From Allolobophora icterica (taxonomy: Eukaryota; Annelida; Clitellata; Crassiclitellata; Lumbricidae), in contig OY744608.1 in assembly GCA_963556255.1 (NCBI GenBank), positions 66,960,678 to 67,024,677 on the forward strand: 64,000 bases of DNA, written 5' to 3'. The position numbers were made by a program, and so were the translations under genes. This document shows positions 46,250 through 56,599 of this stretch, in pieces; the stretch's first letter is position 1; each line of letters begins with the position of its first letter. Below the pieces are notes generated by a model that ran no database searches, was not told the origin of the DNA, and worked only from the letters and a program-made list of their open reading frames with translations.

Positions 46250-46840
46250 TTAGTCGTCCTTGCATGTATCGCACACGAATGATTTCACTGCATGATTTCC
46301 GCAAACGAACTGCTGACACTTACTGCATCTATAATTCACTTTAGTGTCTTTCACTCTGGAACACACATGACACCTTCCTCTCTTCTTGCTGGCATCTGGT
46401 GCGGGTCTCTCAGCCTCAGGAATTCCCAGCGCAAGAAAGCAACGCTTCATAGACGCCTGTTCATAGATCCGAGGATCCGCTCGTCTGGTTAGTATCCATG
46501 GCCAACACATCGCAGTACCTGCCTCTCGAAGGAATAGTCTCTTTCTTGATCCGCGCTTACGGCCCGTGGCATAAGCCATCCAATCGGTATGATGTTGGAA
46601 CCAGATGACGGCGGAGTTATGCATGATGATGTCCATGATAGAGAAGAAGAGCGACAACGGCCACCGTCGTGTTCCGCGTTTACAAGAATATTGACGGCAC
46701 ATCATGTCCAGTGTGTCAACACTACCTTTGGTACTGTTATAGAATGTTATGATGTCTGGTTGGTTGTCCACATGTATGCATAAAATATATGTATTCTGTA
46801 CATACTTGCGCATTTCCACAATATGCTGTTTCGTTGTCAC
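46250..46840 (-). pseudogene. piggyBac transposase, C-terminal part with cysteine-rich domain
   Basis: The usable part begins near NQPDIITFYNSTKGSVDTLD, which contains the third catalytic aspartate of the DDE_Tnp_1_7 domain. It continues with RRWPLSLFFSIMDI and ends with a cysteine-rich domain CHVCSRVKDTKVNYRCSKC, then FVCGNHAVKSFVCDTC, as in piggyBac. The first 25 residues of the open frame are not piggyBac-like and are only the shadow of the other frame. Confidence 0.88.
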
Positions 46841-47762
46841 AAAGGATCCATAATTTTATTCCATATTTCGCCGGCTTAGATTTGATGTACATCCGGAACG
46901 GACACTTGCCCCTGAATGGGGAGAGTTGCTCATCAATTGTTCTAAAAGATGATAGTTCATAATACTTCCTGCAAGAAGCCGCAAAGTGTTCGAAAAGACT
47001 GCGAATCGCTGCTAACTTGTCAGTTGCACGTCTCTGTGTTCGGGTTGCTTTATCATCAAAGCGTATATGACGTAGAATTGTTTTGAACCGATTGATGCCC
47101 ATTGTTGCTCGGAAAACTGGTCTGCCCCACTTATCATCCCATAGCTGCTCTAAGGGTTCGCGTCTTCCCTTCAAAACACCAATCAAAATGAGAAGACCTA
47201 GAAATGCCTTTGCTTCTGCCATATCAAGAAGATGAAGATCATCAAGTTTGTTCAGTCCTGTATAAACGTCCGTCATCTCCTTATTTGTTGACTGAACAAT
47301 GATATTCATGAATTCTTCATCACAGAATAGAAATACGGCATCATCAACTTTATGTGGGACTGCATGGTTTTTCGGCCCCGACTGTACGCGTACCACATCA
47401 CATGCACGGCGACGTCCCTGAACAGGAGCAGTGTCAGACCACACATTCCCGTCTCGAGAAGAATAAGGTCCGGAAGTATTTTCTTCAATGAAGCCACTAC
47501 CACTGGCCACAGAATTGATAACATCCAACACAGTGTCCACGGGTTCGTGTTCATCAACGCTGTAAAGGTCCGTGTCATCATCGTCATGAGCATCTCCGGC
47601 TATGTCTATATCTTCATCTGACGGCTGTACATTTTGTACTTCCAACTGATTTTCTTCATCACTTGATGGATCTGAACCATCACTCAAGTCAGATACGTCG
47701 TTTTCATTGTCTAACCACTCATTAATATGTTTCATCATCGCGCTATGCGAATAGGTCGCCAT
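46790..47762 (-). pseudogene. piggyBac transposase, N-terminal part
   Basis: The frame starts with MATYSHSAMMKHINEWLDNE and an acidic region. The conserved domain follows, with KEMTDVYTGLN, AFLGLLILIGVLKGRREPL, FKTILRHIRFDD and the first catalytic region IKLWILCDNETAY. It leaves the family after NAQV near 46,800. The open frame runs on to 46,737 in the wrong frame. About 150 residues holding the second catalytic aspartate are missing between the two parts. Confidence 0.9.
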
Positions 47763-47973
47763 GTTTGCACTACTATTTGTTTACTTTCTCTGTCAAACAC
47801 CAATACTGGTTCCCTGCTTCAAGAATGACGTACTAAATTGAATGAATCTGTTGAGCAGAAACATAGAATCAATGTCTTAGAAGTTAATACGCATGCATTG
47901 CATAGTTGAGGAAATATAATAAGAAATATATTTGGGGGTTAAAAATACCCCCAGGGGTACTTCAGAGGGTTAA

Positions 47974-48706
47974 GGCTTTTTAACAGGTTACAGCGTTTAT
48001 CGACAATTTATGTCCTGACGTTCAAATGTCAACTGCAAGCGAGCTGTAATATGCCAAAAATAATTTCTGTCGACGTAAACAGCCTGTGTTGCTATAAGTA
48101 TAAGATATCGTTTACACCCGGGATCCATTGAAACTGCAAACGTCAAGAATGGTTTGTTGTTATAGAAAATTAAGGCACCTTCTTAAAGGTGTCTAAATGT
48201 TTCATGCAATACTTAACAGTATTTGACGAGATCTTACGGCCGTGAGTAGTTTGTAGGCAATTCTCATTCGTCGTCTTTATTGTTATTATTATTTCTATTT
48301 TATTATTATTTATTACTGTAGTATTGCTGATATCGAGAGGAGCTTTTGATATCGTTGGGTGCTGTTGAATTATTGTAGAAATCGGGGTAAAATTTAATGT
48401 TGAAAAGTAGTTCTTCTGTTTTGGGATTTTCTGAATTTCATCGCATTACTTTTCTGTCTCTCTTGATTTCCTTTCCATCTGTTGTATTTTAGATAAATCC
48501 TTTGATTTCTGTATTTCTGGGAACAACAAAGGGTCGTCCAGATCCAGTGACATTTACCATCGACCGACGAACTTTTTCTGTGGGCTCTCAGTCTCGGCCA
48601 TCTGGTGAGCATAACGAGCTTATCGTTTGCCTCAGTGAGAGCTGTTCAAAATTATTGCATACCTCTTTTGAGTTTGATATTTGCCTTATAAGAAAAGCGG
48701 AAGAGC
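47974..48706. repeat. Composite repeat fragments
   Basis: It contains a plus-strand SINE-like module at 48,050-48,130 (TTTCTGTCGACGTAAACAGC to GGGATCCATTG), TTAAAGGTGTCTAAATG at 48,185, and at 48,545-48,640 the CATCGACCGACGAAC and CTCGGCCATCTGGTGAGCAT blocks of copy A/B. No gene is seen. Confidence 0.6.
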
Positions 48707-48884
48707 GCCCCTGTACTACTGAGAGATTCGGAGTTTAGCCTTCGAAGTGATTAGACGTACGCGGAAACATTTGCAGTCGAGCCGAAGAATTGTTTACTCA
48801 GTGGACCAGCAAAGATCTATCGCGGTGAGCGACACCGTTGTTTCTTTGTTCTGTTGCGTAGCCATTGCTTTCTTTGTATAATCA

Positions 48885-50192
48885 GTGTGGCTTAGATTTG
48901 ATTTCATTGTTAGTTTTAAATTCTTGTCGCCCTGGCTAGACATGAGTTCTAGCGCGGGCCCCTTTGTCTCCGACTCTGCACTTCAGTTGCAGTCGGTCGA
49001 AGACATTACGGATTCCTTAGGGCTGGTGACTCCGTCTAAAAAACGGATGAAGCCGTGTGACGACTCGCCTGATAGTGGCAGGTTAATAATTGCGACCGAT
49101 TCCGAAGAATCGAGTTGCGATGACGATAACGACGGGTTCTTAACGGTTAGTGGTAAGACTGCCCGTAAGTCGGAGAAGAAGAGGAAGCTCACTGGTGTCA
49201 CCCTGGACTCCCTCAGGCATTCTCCCAGTAAGGTAAAGAAAACCACTGTGGAACGGCGCATGCCAATTGCGCCGAAAGCCTTGGTAAAGGCTCCCACCAC
49301 ACGGTCTGGAGATAGGTTAGTAAACAAAGGAGATCAATCAACAGAGATGAAAGAGGCGCCTGCCACTCGGGTGACGGTCTCCCGATCTGTAGAAGACCGA
49401 TTGTTTGTAGAGTTTATTGGTCTGCCTTTGTGTAAGGTAAACGCGACCGCTGTCAGGACGGAGCTGAACACGTCGTTCGGCCCGTTGTTTGCGGACCTGG
49501 TGACCCCGTCGGCCACGAGTGTGAGTGTGCACCTTGGCGGCCCTGAAAAGGAGGCAAACAGAGCGCGCCTGCTCGCCTGTACCAAGGTCTGTAATTACCA
49601 GATCAAGGTGTCGGAGCCACGCGAGATCGTGCGCCACAGGGGCAAATATGTCCAGAGAGTGATTAAAGGAGTGTCACATGCTCTGTCTGACTCGGACATA
49701 CACGAGTCTGCCAAAGAACACGAAAACCTGCCTGTGATCAAGGTCGAGCGTATTCACAAGATTGTTAACAAGGTGAAGGTGCCAACTATGGCTGTCCTAA
49801 TCAGTTTTTTGCCTGGTGCAATTGTCCCTGCACGATTGCATGTAGGTTTTCTGACATTCAAGCTACATCTGTACGAGCCACCAGTAACCCGTTGCTTCTG
49901 TTGTTTTTTACCTGGCCACGTGGCTAAGTTTTGCAGGGTCAAGACCCTGCGATGCAGCATCTGTGCCGGTGAGCACAAGGCTGCCGATTGCACGAAGCGG
50001 GACCAACCGAAGTGCGCAGCCTGTGGAGGACCGCATCCCGCGCTGTCTAGCAGCTGTCCGAAGTACGTGCTAGCAAAGGCAGCGACCACCATCAGCGTAC
50101 GCCAGGGCGTCCGATACAGCGATGCGCTCCGGATGGCTAAGGCGCAGATCAACAACGCTCAGCCTCAGAAGCCGACGACAGCTGCAGCCTAA
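48885..50192 (+). CDS. LINE ORF1 protein (Gag-like, three CCHC knuckles), premature stop
   Basis: The 435-residue frame has a Ser/Asp/Lys-rich N-terminus, a conserved middle (about residues 165-330), and three zinc knuckles: CFCCFLPGHVAKFC, CSICAGEHKAADC and CAACGGPHPALSSSC. Such proteins bind the LINE RNA and form the RNP. A start at MSSSAGPF (48,942) is as likely as the first ATG. TAA at 50,190 ends it, but the same frame is open after this codon for another 137 codons with similar composition, so the stop is probably a recent mutation. Confidence 0.88.
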   Translation: MWLRFDFIVSFKFLSPWLDMSSSAGPFVSDSALQLQSVEDITDSLGLVTPSKKRMKPCDDSPDSGRLIIATDSEESSCDDDNDGFLTVSGKTARKSEKKRKLTGVTLDSLRHSPSKVKKTTVERRMPIAPKALVKAPTTRSGDRLVNKGDQSTEMKEAPATRVTVSRSVEDRLFVEFIGLPLCKVNATAVRTELNTSFGPLFADLVTPSATSVSVHLGGPEKEANRARLLACTKVCNYQIKVSEPREIVRHRGKYVQRVIKGVSHALSDSDIHESAKEHENLPVIKVERIHKIVNKVKVPTMAVLISFLPGAIVPARLHVGFLTFKLHLYEPPVTRCFCCFLPGHVAKFCRVKTLRCSICAGEHKAADCTKRDQPKCAACGGPHPALSSSCPKYVLAKAATTISVRQGVRYSDALRMAKAQINNAQPQKPTTAAA

Positions 50193-50606
50193 ACCGCAGC
50201 AACTACATCTGACGCTGCACTAACAACGACAACGACAACAACACAATCGCGTCCCTCTCCAAAGCCTCGACGGGCCAAGGCGACCCATCCTGCTGCAGAC
50301 GTCACCGTGCTGCCGCCAGTTCGGGAGGAGATCGCGAAGACCGACGACGATGGTTCCGCCCAGAGACACGCTCTGGACGCCCTCACCCGCGCCTGCGCCT
50401 TGTTCGTAGAGGGAATGACGGCGATGGGGGCGAATGAAGGCGCCGCTGTCACTCCGGCAAAGATGATCGAGGTCATCCTTGGTGCCATCCATGCCGCCTT
50501 CAAGATTTCGCTCGACGCGATGACACCCGTCTATCCAGTCGCCTCGACAACTTCCGGCATATCGTCAGCCACGTCAGCCACTTCACCCGTCAACCGCCAT
50601 CATTGA
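50193..50606 (+). pseudogene. Continuation of ORF1 after the in-frame stop
   Basis: In the same frame the reading continues through a Thr-rich linker to VLPPVREEIAKTDDDGSAQR, HALDALTRACALFVEGMTAM and the end SPVNRHH. The region looks like real protein, helical and Ala-rich, and runs exactly up to ORF2. I take it as the original ORF1 C-terminus. Confidence 0.7.
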
Positions 50607-50649
50607 TCTCCAGATTCTCCAGTGGAACGCGTGCAGCCTCAGGGCCCGG

Positions 50650-53600
50650 GTGGGGGAGCTGAGGCACCGCATCTCCGGGATGCAGACACCGCCGGCGGTC
50701 ATCTGCATCCAGGAGACGTGGCTCAGCCCGTCCATCAGTTTTGAGATCCCGGGGTACTCCTGTGTGCGGCACGACCGTTCCGTTGGAGAAAAAGGAGGAG
50801 TGGCGACGTTCGTGAGGACGGGAATCGCCTACTCCCTGATCAGCACCACTGACGTCCCGGAATCGATCACCAACTCTATCGACGGACTCCCAACAAAGAT
50901 CAAGATCATCAACATCTACCATACAAAATCAACACCAGAAGACCCCTTGTTGCCGGACGCTTACACGCCCTTCTTCCGTAACAAGTCTGCAATCGTTCTG
51001 GGAGACTTCAACGCCCACAGCACTCTCTTCGGGTCCGACATCACCAACGCACGGGGTCGCCAGCTGGAAGACGACATTGAAGCCAGCGCCTTTGTCCTAC
51101 TGAACACTGGTACCCCGACGTTCGTTAGCAACACCTCTGGAGCATCCAGCCCTCTGGACCTTGCGATGGCCTCGACGCCCTTGGCGCGGAGGTGCACTTG
51201 GACTGTCCTCGACGATTCCATGGGCAGCGACCACTCACCGATCCTCATCACCATCGATGAAGCAGTCCCGGTCGAAGAGTCCTTCATCCCGAGGTGGCTC
51301 CATCGAAAGGCCGACTGGACGGCCTTCAAGGACGACTGCAGAGAGGCGCTGACCATCGACCTCGTTACCGACGACATTGAGGTGAGCCACAGCAACATCA
51401 CCGGTTCGCTCATGGAGGTCGCCATGCGGCACATACCTCGGACGACCCCTCCCAAGGGGAAGACCAGGAGTGTGCCGTACTGGACAGAGGAGTGCACTCG
51501 CCGCGTCGGGGAGCGCACCGAGGCCCGCAACAAGATGAAGAGGACCAGGGACCCGGCGGATGTTGAAGAATACCGTCACATCAAGGGAATCGCCCAGAAG
51601 ACCATCAAGGACGCGCAGAAGACATCCTGGAGAGAATACTGCACCACCTTGAACGACAAGACGAAGCTCGGAAGGGTGTGGGGCACCCTGAGAAAGATGT
51701 CCGGCACAAGGTCAAGACCACAAATTCCAACGCTGAAGAAAGAAGGAAACATCTACGCGACGAACCAGGAGAAAGCGAACCTCTTCGGAAGATGCTTCTC
51801 TGAAGTCAGCTGCACTGGCAGCCACTCCGCGGAGTTCCAGGAGCGTAAGGACGCTTTTGAAGCCGAGCACTCTGAGGAGCTTCACGGAGAGCACCTTCTG
51901 ACTGACGAGAAGCCCTTCAACGAGCCCTTCACCATCCAGGCTCTGAGAATCGCTCTCCTGCGCTGCAAGAAGGATACAAGTCCGGGTGAAGACACCATCA
52001 CGTATGAGATCCTGGCCCAGCTTCCGCATCCGAGCCTGCTTGCCTTGCTGGAGCTGTTCAACATGGTGTGGCAACATGGACGACTCCCGGCCTGCTGGAA
52101 GAACTCCATCGTTGTTCCTATCCTGAAACCGGAGAAACCAGCCTTCGACGCCAACTCCTACCGCCCGATTGCCCTGACATCCGTCTTGTGCAAACTGATG
52201 GAGCGGCTAGTGACGGACCGGCTGACCTGGCACATGGAAACCAACCACCTGTTCAACAGATTCCAGTCTGGTTTTCGCAGGCTTCGGAGCTGCCAGGACC
52301 ACATCGTTCGACTCCAAGACGACATCCAGAGAGCCATCCACTCTAAATACAGCCTAACTGGTGTTTTTGTAGATCTCGAGAAGGCTTTCGATCTGATGTG
52401 GACCGACGGACTGCTGCACAAGCTGCAGCAACACAACATCACCGGTCAGATGTTCAACTGGATCCGGGACTTCCTGACCGACAGACACATCCGTGTCCGC
52501 GTGGGAGCAGAGCTGTCCGAACTCTTCCACATGGAGAACGGATCGCCACAGGGCAGTGTCATCAGCCCTGTGTTGTTCATCATCATGATGAACGACTTCC
52601 CGGATCCGGAGAACGGCGTCAAGCTTTCTCTCTACGCGGACGACAGCGCCATCTGGAGAGCAGGACCAAACCCGGACGTGAACCAGCGACACCTTCAATC
52701 CTACCTCGATCGACTGAAAAAATTCTTCGACGACTGGGGTTTCAAGGTGTCTACGACGAAGACCGTGGCCGTCGAATTCCATCGCTTCCGCACACCAACA
52801 GCACACCGACCGCTGAGACTCGGGACCTCTCTTCTGAGCTACAAGGATAGCGTCAAGTTCCTGGGTGTGATATTCGACCGGTATCTTACCTGGTCCGAAC
52901 ACATCAGGTACGTGGCGGATCGCTGCAAGAAGCGTCTCAACCTGATGCGCGCTATTGCAGGATCCCATTGGGGGGCGTCGAAAGACACCCTTCTGATGGT
53001 CTACCGAGCTCTCATCCGCTCCGTCATCGACTACGGCTGCATCGCGTACGAGAGTGCCTCGGCGAACCAGAAGAAAGTGCTAAACACTATCCAGTGTAAG
53101 GCACTCACGATAGCTTCTGGAGCGCTCCGAGGAACGAGCCTCTCCGCTCTGCAGGTAGACTGCGGGGAGATGCCACTCCACCTACGACGAAAGCAGCAGA
53201 TGATGGAGCTCATCATGAAGATAGACGCCATCCCGGACCATCCGACGCAGACCATCACCAGCGGCCGGAAGACGAAAGCGGCCAAAGACGACATGGATCC
53301 GATCCGAGTGAAGGCGAGAAACATCAACAGCGAGATCGCAAAGCCTACGATCCAGCCACTCGCCTGCACGACAAGACCGATGTGGACACTCCGCCAACCG
53401 ATCATAGACACCACACTCAGGAATAAGATCAGAGATCTACCTAATCCTGCTAATGCTGTTGTTTTTTCAGATTACCTCAGAAGGAAGAAGTCCATGGTCG
53501 AAGACCACATCCGCTCTTACGATGGCCATGTGGCGATCTACACGGACGGCTCAAAGAACCCCGCAGGTAATGCATCGTGCTCCTTCTACGTGCCCTCTTG

Positions 53601-54381
53601 TGGCCACCATGGAAGCTACAGGATGAGCGACGGGTCGTCAGTCCTGGCAGCAGAAATGGAGGCCATAGGCAGGGCGATGGAATGGGCCGCTAACGCTAAC
53701 GTACCAAATGTTGTTATTTTTTCAGACTCCCTCGGTGTCCTGCAGAGTCTGGAGAAACAGCAGTCCGGGACAAGACAACATCATCTCGTCGACCTGATCC
53801 ACGCCATAGATGACTACGGGCAACACGCAGAGTCGCCACCGAAGATCGTTTGGATCCCCGGTCATCTCGGCATCCCAGGCAACGAGACGGCAGACGCCCT
53901 GTGCAAACAGGCGCTACACAACACCGCCGTGGACCTCCCGATGACGCTCGAGTACCCAGAAGCACGACACCTCTACCGCGACCACTTCCTCCGGAAGTGG
54001 CAAACAGAGTGGACCACCTCAGACACCGGCTCCGACTATAGGGTCGTCGAGCCAGACGTCAGCCTGGTCCGCAGATACACCGACCCAAACCGGAGGAAGG
54101 AAGTCACCATCACCAGACTCCGAATGGGGCACTGCTGCCTCAACGCGCAGTTGAAGTTGTGGGGCCGCCACGAAACCGGAAACTGTGACGAGTGCGGTGA
54201 CGCCCAGGAAACCGTGCGCCATTTCCTCTTGGAGTGTCCTTCTCAGGCTGGACTCCAAGACCAGCTCCTCCGAGAGTGCGCACGGAAAAACTGGTCTTTC
54301 GATCTGTACACCGTACTCAGTCAAACCAGCTGCCTGAATACCATCTACAAGTGGCTGGAGGCTTCCGGTCGAAAGGTCTGA
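50650..54381 (+). CDS. LINE ORF2: APE endonuclease, reverse transcriptase, RNase H
   Basis: The frame is open from 50,524 (LQILQWNACSLRARVGELRH precedes or overlaps the position used here) to 54,381. Counting from 50,650, endonuclease motifs are CIQETWL near 18, LGDFNAHS near 116 and GSDHSPI near 195. Reverse transcriptase motifs are YRPIALTSVLCKLMERLV near 503, VDLEKAFD near 573, GSPQGSVISPVLF near 631, the catalytic YADDSAIW near 661 and KFLGVIFD near 735. RNase H has IYTDGSKN near 962, AAEMEA, FSDSLGVLQSL and PGHLGIPGNETAD near 1070. A CDECGDAQETVRHFLLEC zinc motif lies near 1178. All catalytic residues that I can check are present. No ATG precedes the QWN motif; the first in frame is at 50,680. 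Confidence 0.93.
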   Translation: MGELRHRISGMQTPPAVICIQETWLSPSISFEIPGYSCVRHDRSVGEKGGVATFVRTGIAYSLISTTDVPESITNSIDGLPTKIKIINIYHTKSTPEDPLLPDAYTPFFRNKSAIVLGDFNAHSTLFGSDITNARGRQLEDDIEASAFVLLNTGTPTFVSNTSGASSPLDLAMASTPLARRCTWTVLDDSMGSDHSPILITIDEAVPVEESFIPRWLHRKADWTAFKDDCREALTIDLVTDDIEVSHSNITGSLMEVAMRHIPRTTPPKGKTRSVPYWTEECTRRVGERTEARNKMKRTRDPADVEEYRHIKGIAQKTIKDAQKTSWREYCTTLNDKTKLGRVWGTLRKMSGTRSRPQIPTLKKEGNIYATNQEKANLFGRCFSEVSCTGSHSAEFQERKDAFEAEHSEELHGEHLLTDEKPFNEPFTIQALRIALLRCKKDTSPGEDTITYEILAQLPHPSLLALLELFNMVWQHGRLPACWKNSIVVPILKPEKPAFDANSYRPIALTSVLCKLMERLVTDRLTWHMETNHLFNRFQSGFRRLRSCQDHIVRLQDDIQRAIHSKYSLTGVFVDLEKAFDLMWTDGLLHKLQQHNITGQMFNWIRDFLTDRHIRVRVGAELSELFHMENGSPQGSVISPVLFIIMMNDFPDPENGVKLSLYADDSAIWRAGPNPDVNQRHLQSYLDRLKKFFDDWGFKVSTTKTVAVEFHRFRTPTAHRPLRLGTSLLSYKDSVKFLGVIFDRYLTWSEHIRYVADRCKKRLNLMRAIAGSHWGASKDTLLMVYRALIRSVIDYGCIAYESASANQKKVLNTIQCKALTIASGALRGTSLSALQVDCGEMPLHLRRKQQMMELIMKIDAIPDHPTQTITSGRKTKAAKDDMDPIRVKARNINSEIAKPTIQPLACTTRPMWTLRQPIIDTTLRNKIRDLPNPANAVVFSDYLRRKKSMVEDHIRSYDGHVAIYTDGSKNPAGNASCSFYVPSCGHHGSYRMSDGSSVLAAEMEAIGRAMEWAANANVPNVVIFSDSLGVLQSLEKQQSGTRQHHLVDLIHAIDDYGQHAESPPKIVWIPGHLGIPGNETADALCKQALHNTAVDLPMTLEYPEARHLYRDHFLRKWQTEWTTSDTGSDYRVVEPDVSLVRRYTDPNRRKEVTITRLRMGHCCLNAQLKLWGRHETGNCDECGDAQETVRHFLLECPSQAGLQDQLLRECARKNWSFDLYTVLSQTSCLNTIYKWLEASGRKV

Positions 54382-54789
54382 AGGCGGCCCCTGCCCCCAC
54401 CGGAAAGAAGAAGACCAAGAAGAAGTCAAAGAAGAAGACAAAGAAGAAGACCAAGAAGAAGATAGAAGAACATAAACTTTTAGTGTAAATAAAACTCGGA
54501 ACAATATTAACAATATTAACAGTATACAGAGAACTATCCTATGTAAATAGCAAGCCCCACAAATGTAACCAAGACGGGGGAGGGGAGAAAACCCAACTCC
54601 GCTGACCGTGCATGGGAAAATCCTACCACCACCTTCCCCCACGGGGGTTTTCTTGGTTGGCAGCCGGCCGTCAGCTTAACCTGTCTTGGACCCCAATCGT
54701 GATCTATTATGTACCTGTACATATATTATTGTCTATGACGCCAATCATCTTTGATATGACGGCGTCGTTAAATAAACGTATTTAAGTAA
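54382..54789 (+). other. LINE 3' untranslated region
   Basis: It starts with an AAGAAG-rich stretch that is lysine-rich in another frame and probably not translated. A G-rich block (54,575-54,650) follows, and it ends in the hairpin and the TAAGTAAG-like tail. Confidence 0.8.
54737..54772 (+). promoter_or_regulatory. 3' hairpin and GTTAAA, likely RT recognition signal
   Basis: GACGCC (54,737-54,742) can pair with GGCGTC (54,761-54,766), closing an 18-base loop, and is followed by GTTAAA. Many short modules in the window have the same layout with GACGCT/AGCGTC or GACGTC/GATGTC stems. A shared 3' hairpin is what a LINE reverse transcriptase would recognise in itself and in SINE partners. Confidence 0.6.
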
Positions 54790-54803
54790 GCCCCTGTACT
54801 ACT

Positions 54804-56599
54804 AGCACAATAGACCGATTGCGTAATCCAACCCCAGTTGGGGAAGACTATTTTTTCAGTGAAGGTTCGGTCTTATAACTCTCCGGACAATCCTTCTGAC
54901 TCGACGCAGCGCTTTTGAATAAGCTGGTGCCCTGCGCTTAGCTTATAGTTGCTGCTTAATTACTCGTTGTCATAACAAAGAAGTATAGATTACTGCTAGA
55001 TTACTGCATAAATGATAAGAAAACACTTGCTTTTTTAATTACTTATTTTATCATTTTTATTTCGATTTATTATTACTTCAATGTTTTACAATCAATGCTT
55101 CTAGCTTCTGTCCCATTGTGCGTTTGCTAATGGTGTAATAAAGAATATACTTACTTACTTACTTACTTTAGAGTCACCCTCCTCCTTTATCCAGGCTTTG
55201 TACTGGTGCTGCCGGAGTTTGAGCTGTGACGAAATACCTTCAAAGTCTATTGTATGTTAGTCGGGTGTGTTTACAGTTGTGCCAAGATTTCAAGGCATTT
55301 AGTCCATTGTTTGACGACATCTTGTGGCAGGCTGGGCCGTTGACGTTGACCGTAACTTACATCTATCACCTAAATCGCAATTGACATATATACCTATATA
55401 TAGCAAAGCTCAGTTTCTTTAAAGGCGGCACGTTTGGAGCAGGTACCCTTGATTATATAGGTATGATTACCACTGAACCTACTACAAATTCCAGCACTTC
55501 TCTATTGGAGTGTCGAGTGGCATAGCCTTTTGCCACCGATTGCTTCTAATTGGTCTAGACAGGGTTAATTGTCAAATTTGAACTGAGGGTTGAAAAAATT
55601 TATCATGGCCGGATGTTCCGACCAGAATTTCTTACAAATCTAAAACCGATTAAATTGGTATACTCGATCCTTAGCTGTGTCTACTTATCGGAAATCTCGA
55701 GTTTTGTTAAGATTTCTAGCTGAAAATTATGAATTTAACAAAAACTGAAGTGGACTGAGTGAAAACAGAAAACAGAAAGCTAAAGTTTTCACCAATTAAG
55801 CAAATAAGATATAACGAACCATTTAAAGTTGTGCTGGGGTTTGACTTAACCCCCAAGGAAATTTTTAGGAATTAACTGCAGGGTTAAAAATGAAGTGGGG
55901 TCTAGGGACAATTGGGTGCATTTTATACTTTTGGCCATCTAATAATAGAAATGGTGTGATTTTTTGCTGTATTATATATTGCCCAGCCTATGGATCGGAT
56001 GTGCTCCATTTTCCTTCGGGATTTCATCCAAATTCTTTTGGTCCTCAAGTAAATCAAAAACTACTCCATTGACGAAATAGGCTATTTCCTGGGTAGGAAC
56101 AGGAAGAGGTTTCTTGATATGAACAGTTCTAGATTTCACGAGTGCATGAGGAATGCTAGTCTTAGCTGCCCTGTTATCCAAAGACTTCATATCTAATTAC
56201 AATTCGAGGGACACCTTCTTTGGTAACAAAGCCCTATCTACTTGCCCTTTCGTGTGCAGTTATATCTATATATCTCTTTATTGAGTTGTCTGGGTTTATT
56301 TTTAAGGTATTTATGAGAACATTCTTCTCCCCATGTAGGAATATTTCAAGCTACCGAGCTGAGATTTCAAGTGCACCTGATATTTATATAGTATCAGAGG
56401 AACGCGCTCTAAAGGTGTCTAAGAACAGCCTTTAATAGCGTTTAATGACATCTTGCTGACGCCGACCATACCTAACCAATCCCAGCAACCTCAGACTTAG
56501 GCTATTTCTTAAATGACGAACAAGTGTTCCTAGACATTTTAACTCTTTAACAACCCGTAATGGTGTCAACACTAAAGCGTTTGTTTTCACCACCCCCCG
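54804..56599. other. Composite repeat fragments, otherwise unassigned
   Basis: 54,810-54,980 and 55,170-55,440 follow copy A/B. An ACTT-tailed retroelement end lies at 55,020-55,170. From 55.44 to 56.4 kb I recognise nothing. A 72-residue minus-strand frame at 55,972-56,190 (LVKSRTVHIKKPLPVPTQEI) looks protein-like but matches no family I know. Confidence 0.45.

Larger units (their letters stand above)
46009..47969 (-). mobile_element. piggyBac-like transposon with TTAA duplication, internally deleted
   Basis: TTAA stands at 46,005-46,008 and 47,970-47,973. The termini are CCCTCGGTGGCACCCCT and, in complement, CCCTCTGAAGTACCCCT, with a second shared block GTACCCCTGGGGGT inside each end. The element is 1961 bp and carries a transposase in two frames that lacks its centre. 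Ends, target site and protein all agree. Confidence 0.93.
48721..54789 (+). mobile_element. Full-length I-clade (Nimb/I-like) non-LTR retrotransposon with 14-bp TSD
   Basis: GCCCCTGTACTACT stands at 48,707-48,720 and 54,790-54,803, so both ends of a 6069-bp insertion are fixed. It has a 5' leader, ORF1 with three CCHC knuckles, and ORF2 with APE endonuclease, reverse transcriptase and RNase H. A 3' end with a hairpin and TTAAATAAACGTATTTAAGT follows. RNase H downstream of RT in an APE-type LINE points to the I superfamily. The perfect duplication and the open ORF2 suggest a young copy. Confidence 0.93.

Noticed and set aside
49754..54642. Many antisense and alternate-frame ORFs over the I-clade LINE
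   Set aside because: They mirror the GC-rich coding strand of ORF1 and ORF2 and show no domain.
55972..56190. 72-residue minus-strand frame as a host exon
   Set aside because: The composition is protein-like, but I cannot place it in a family and no splice sites stand out. It is mentioned only in the stretch description.
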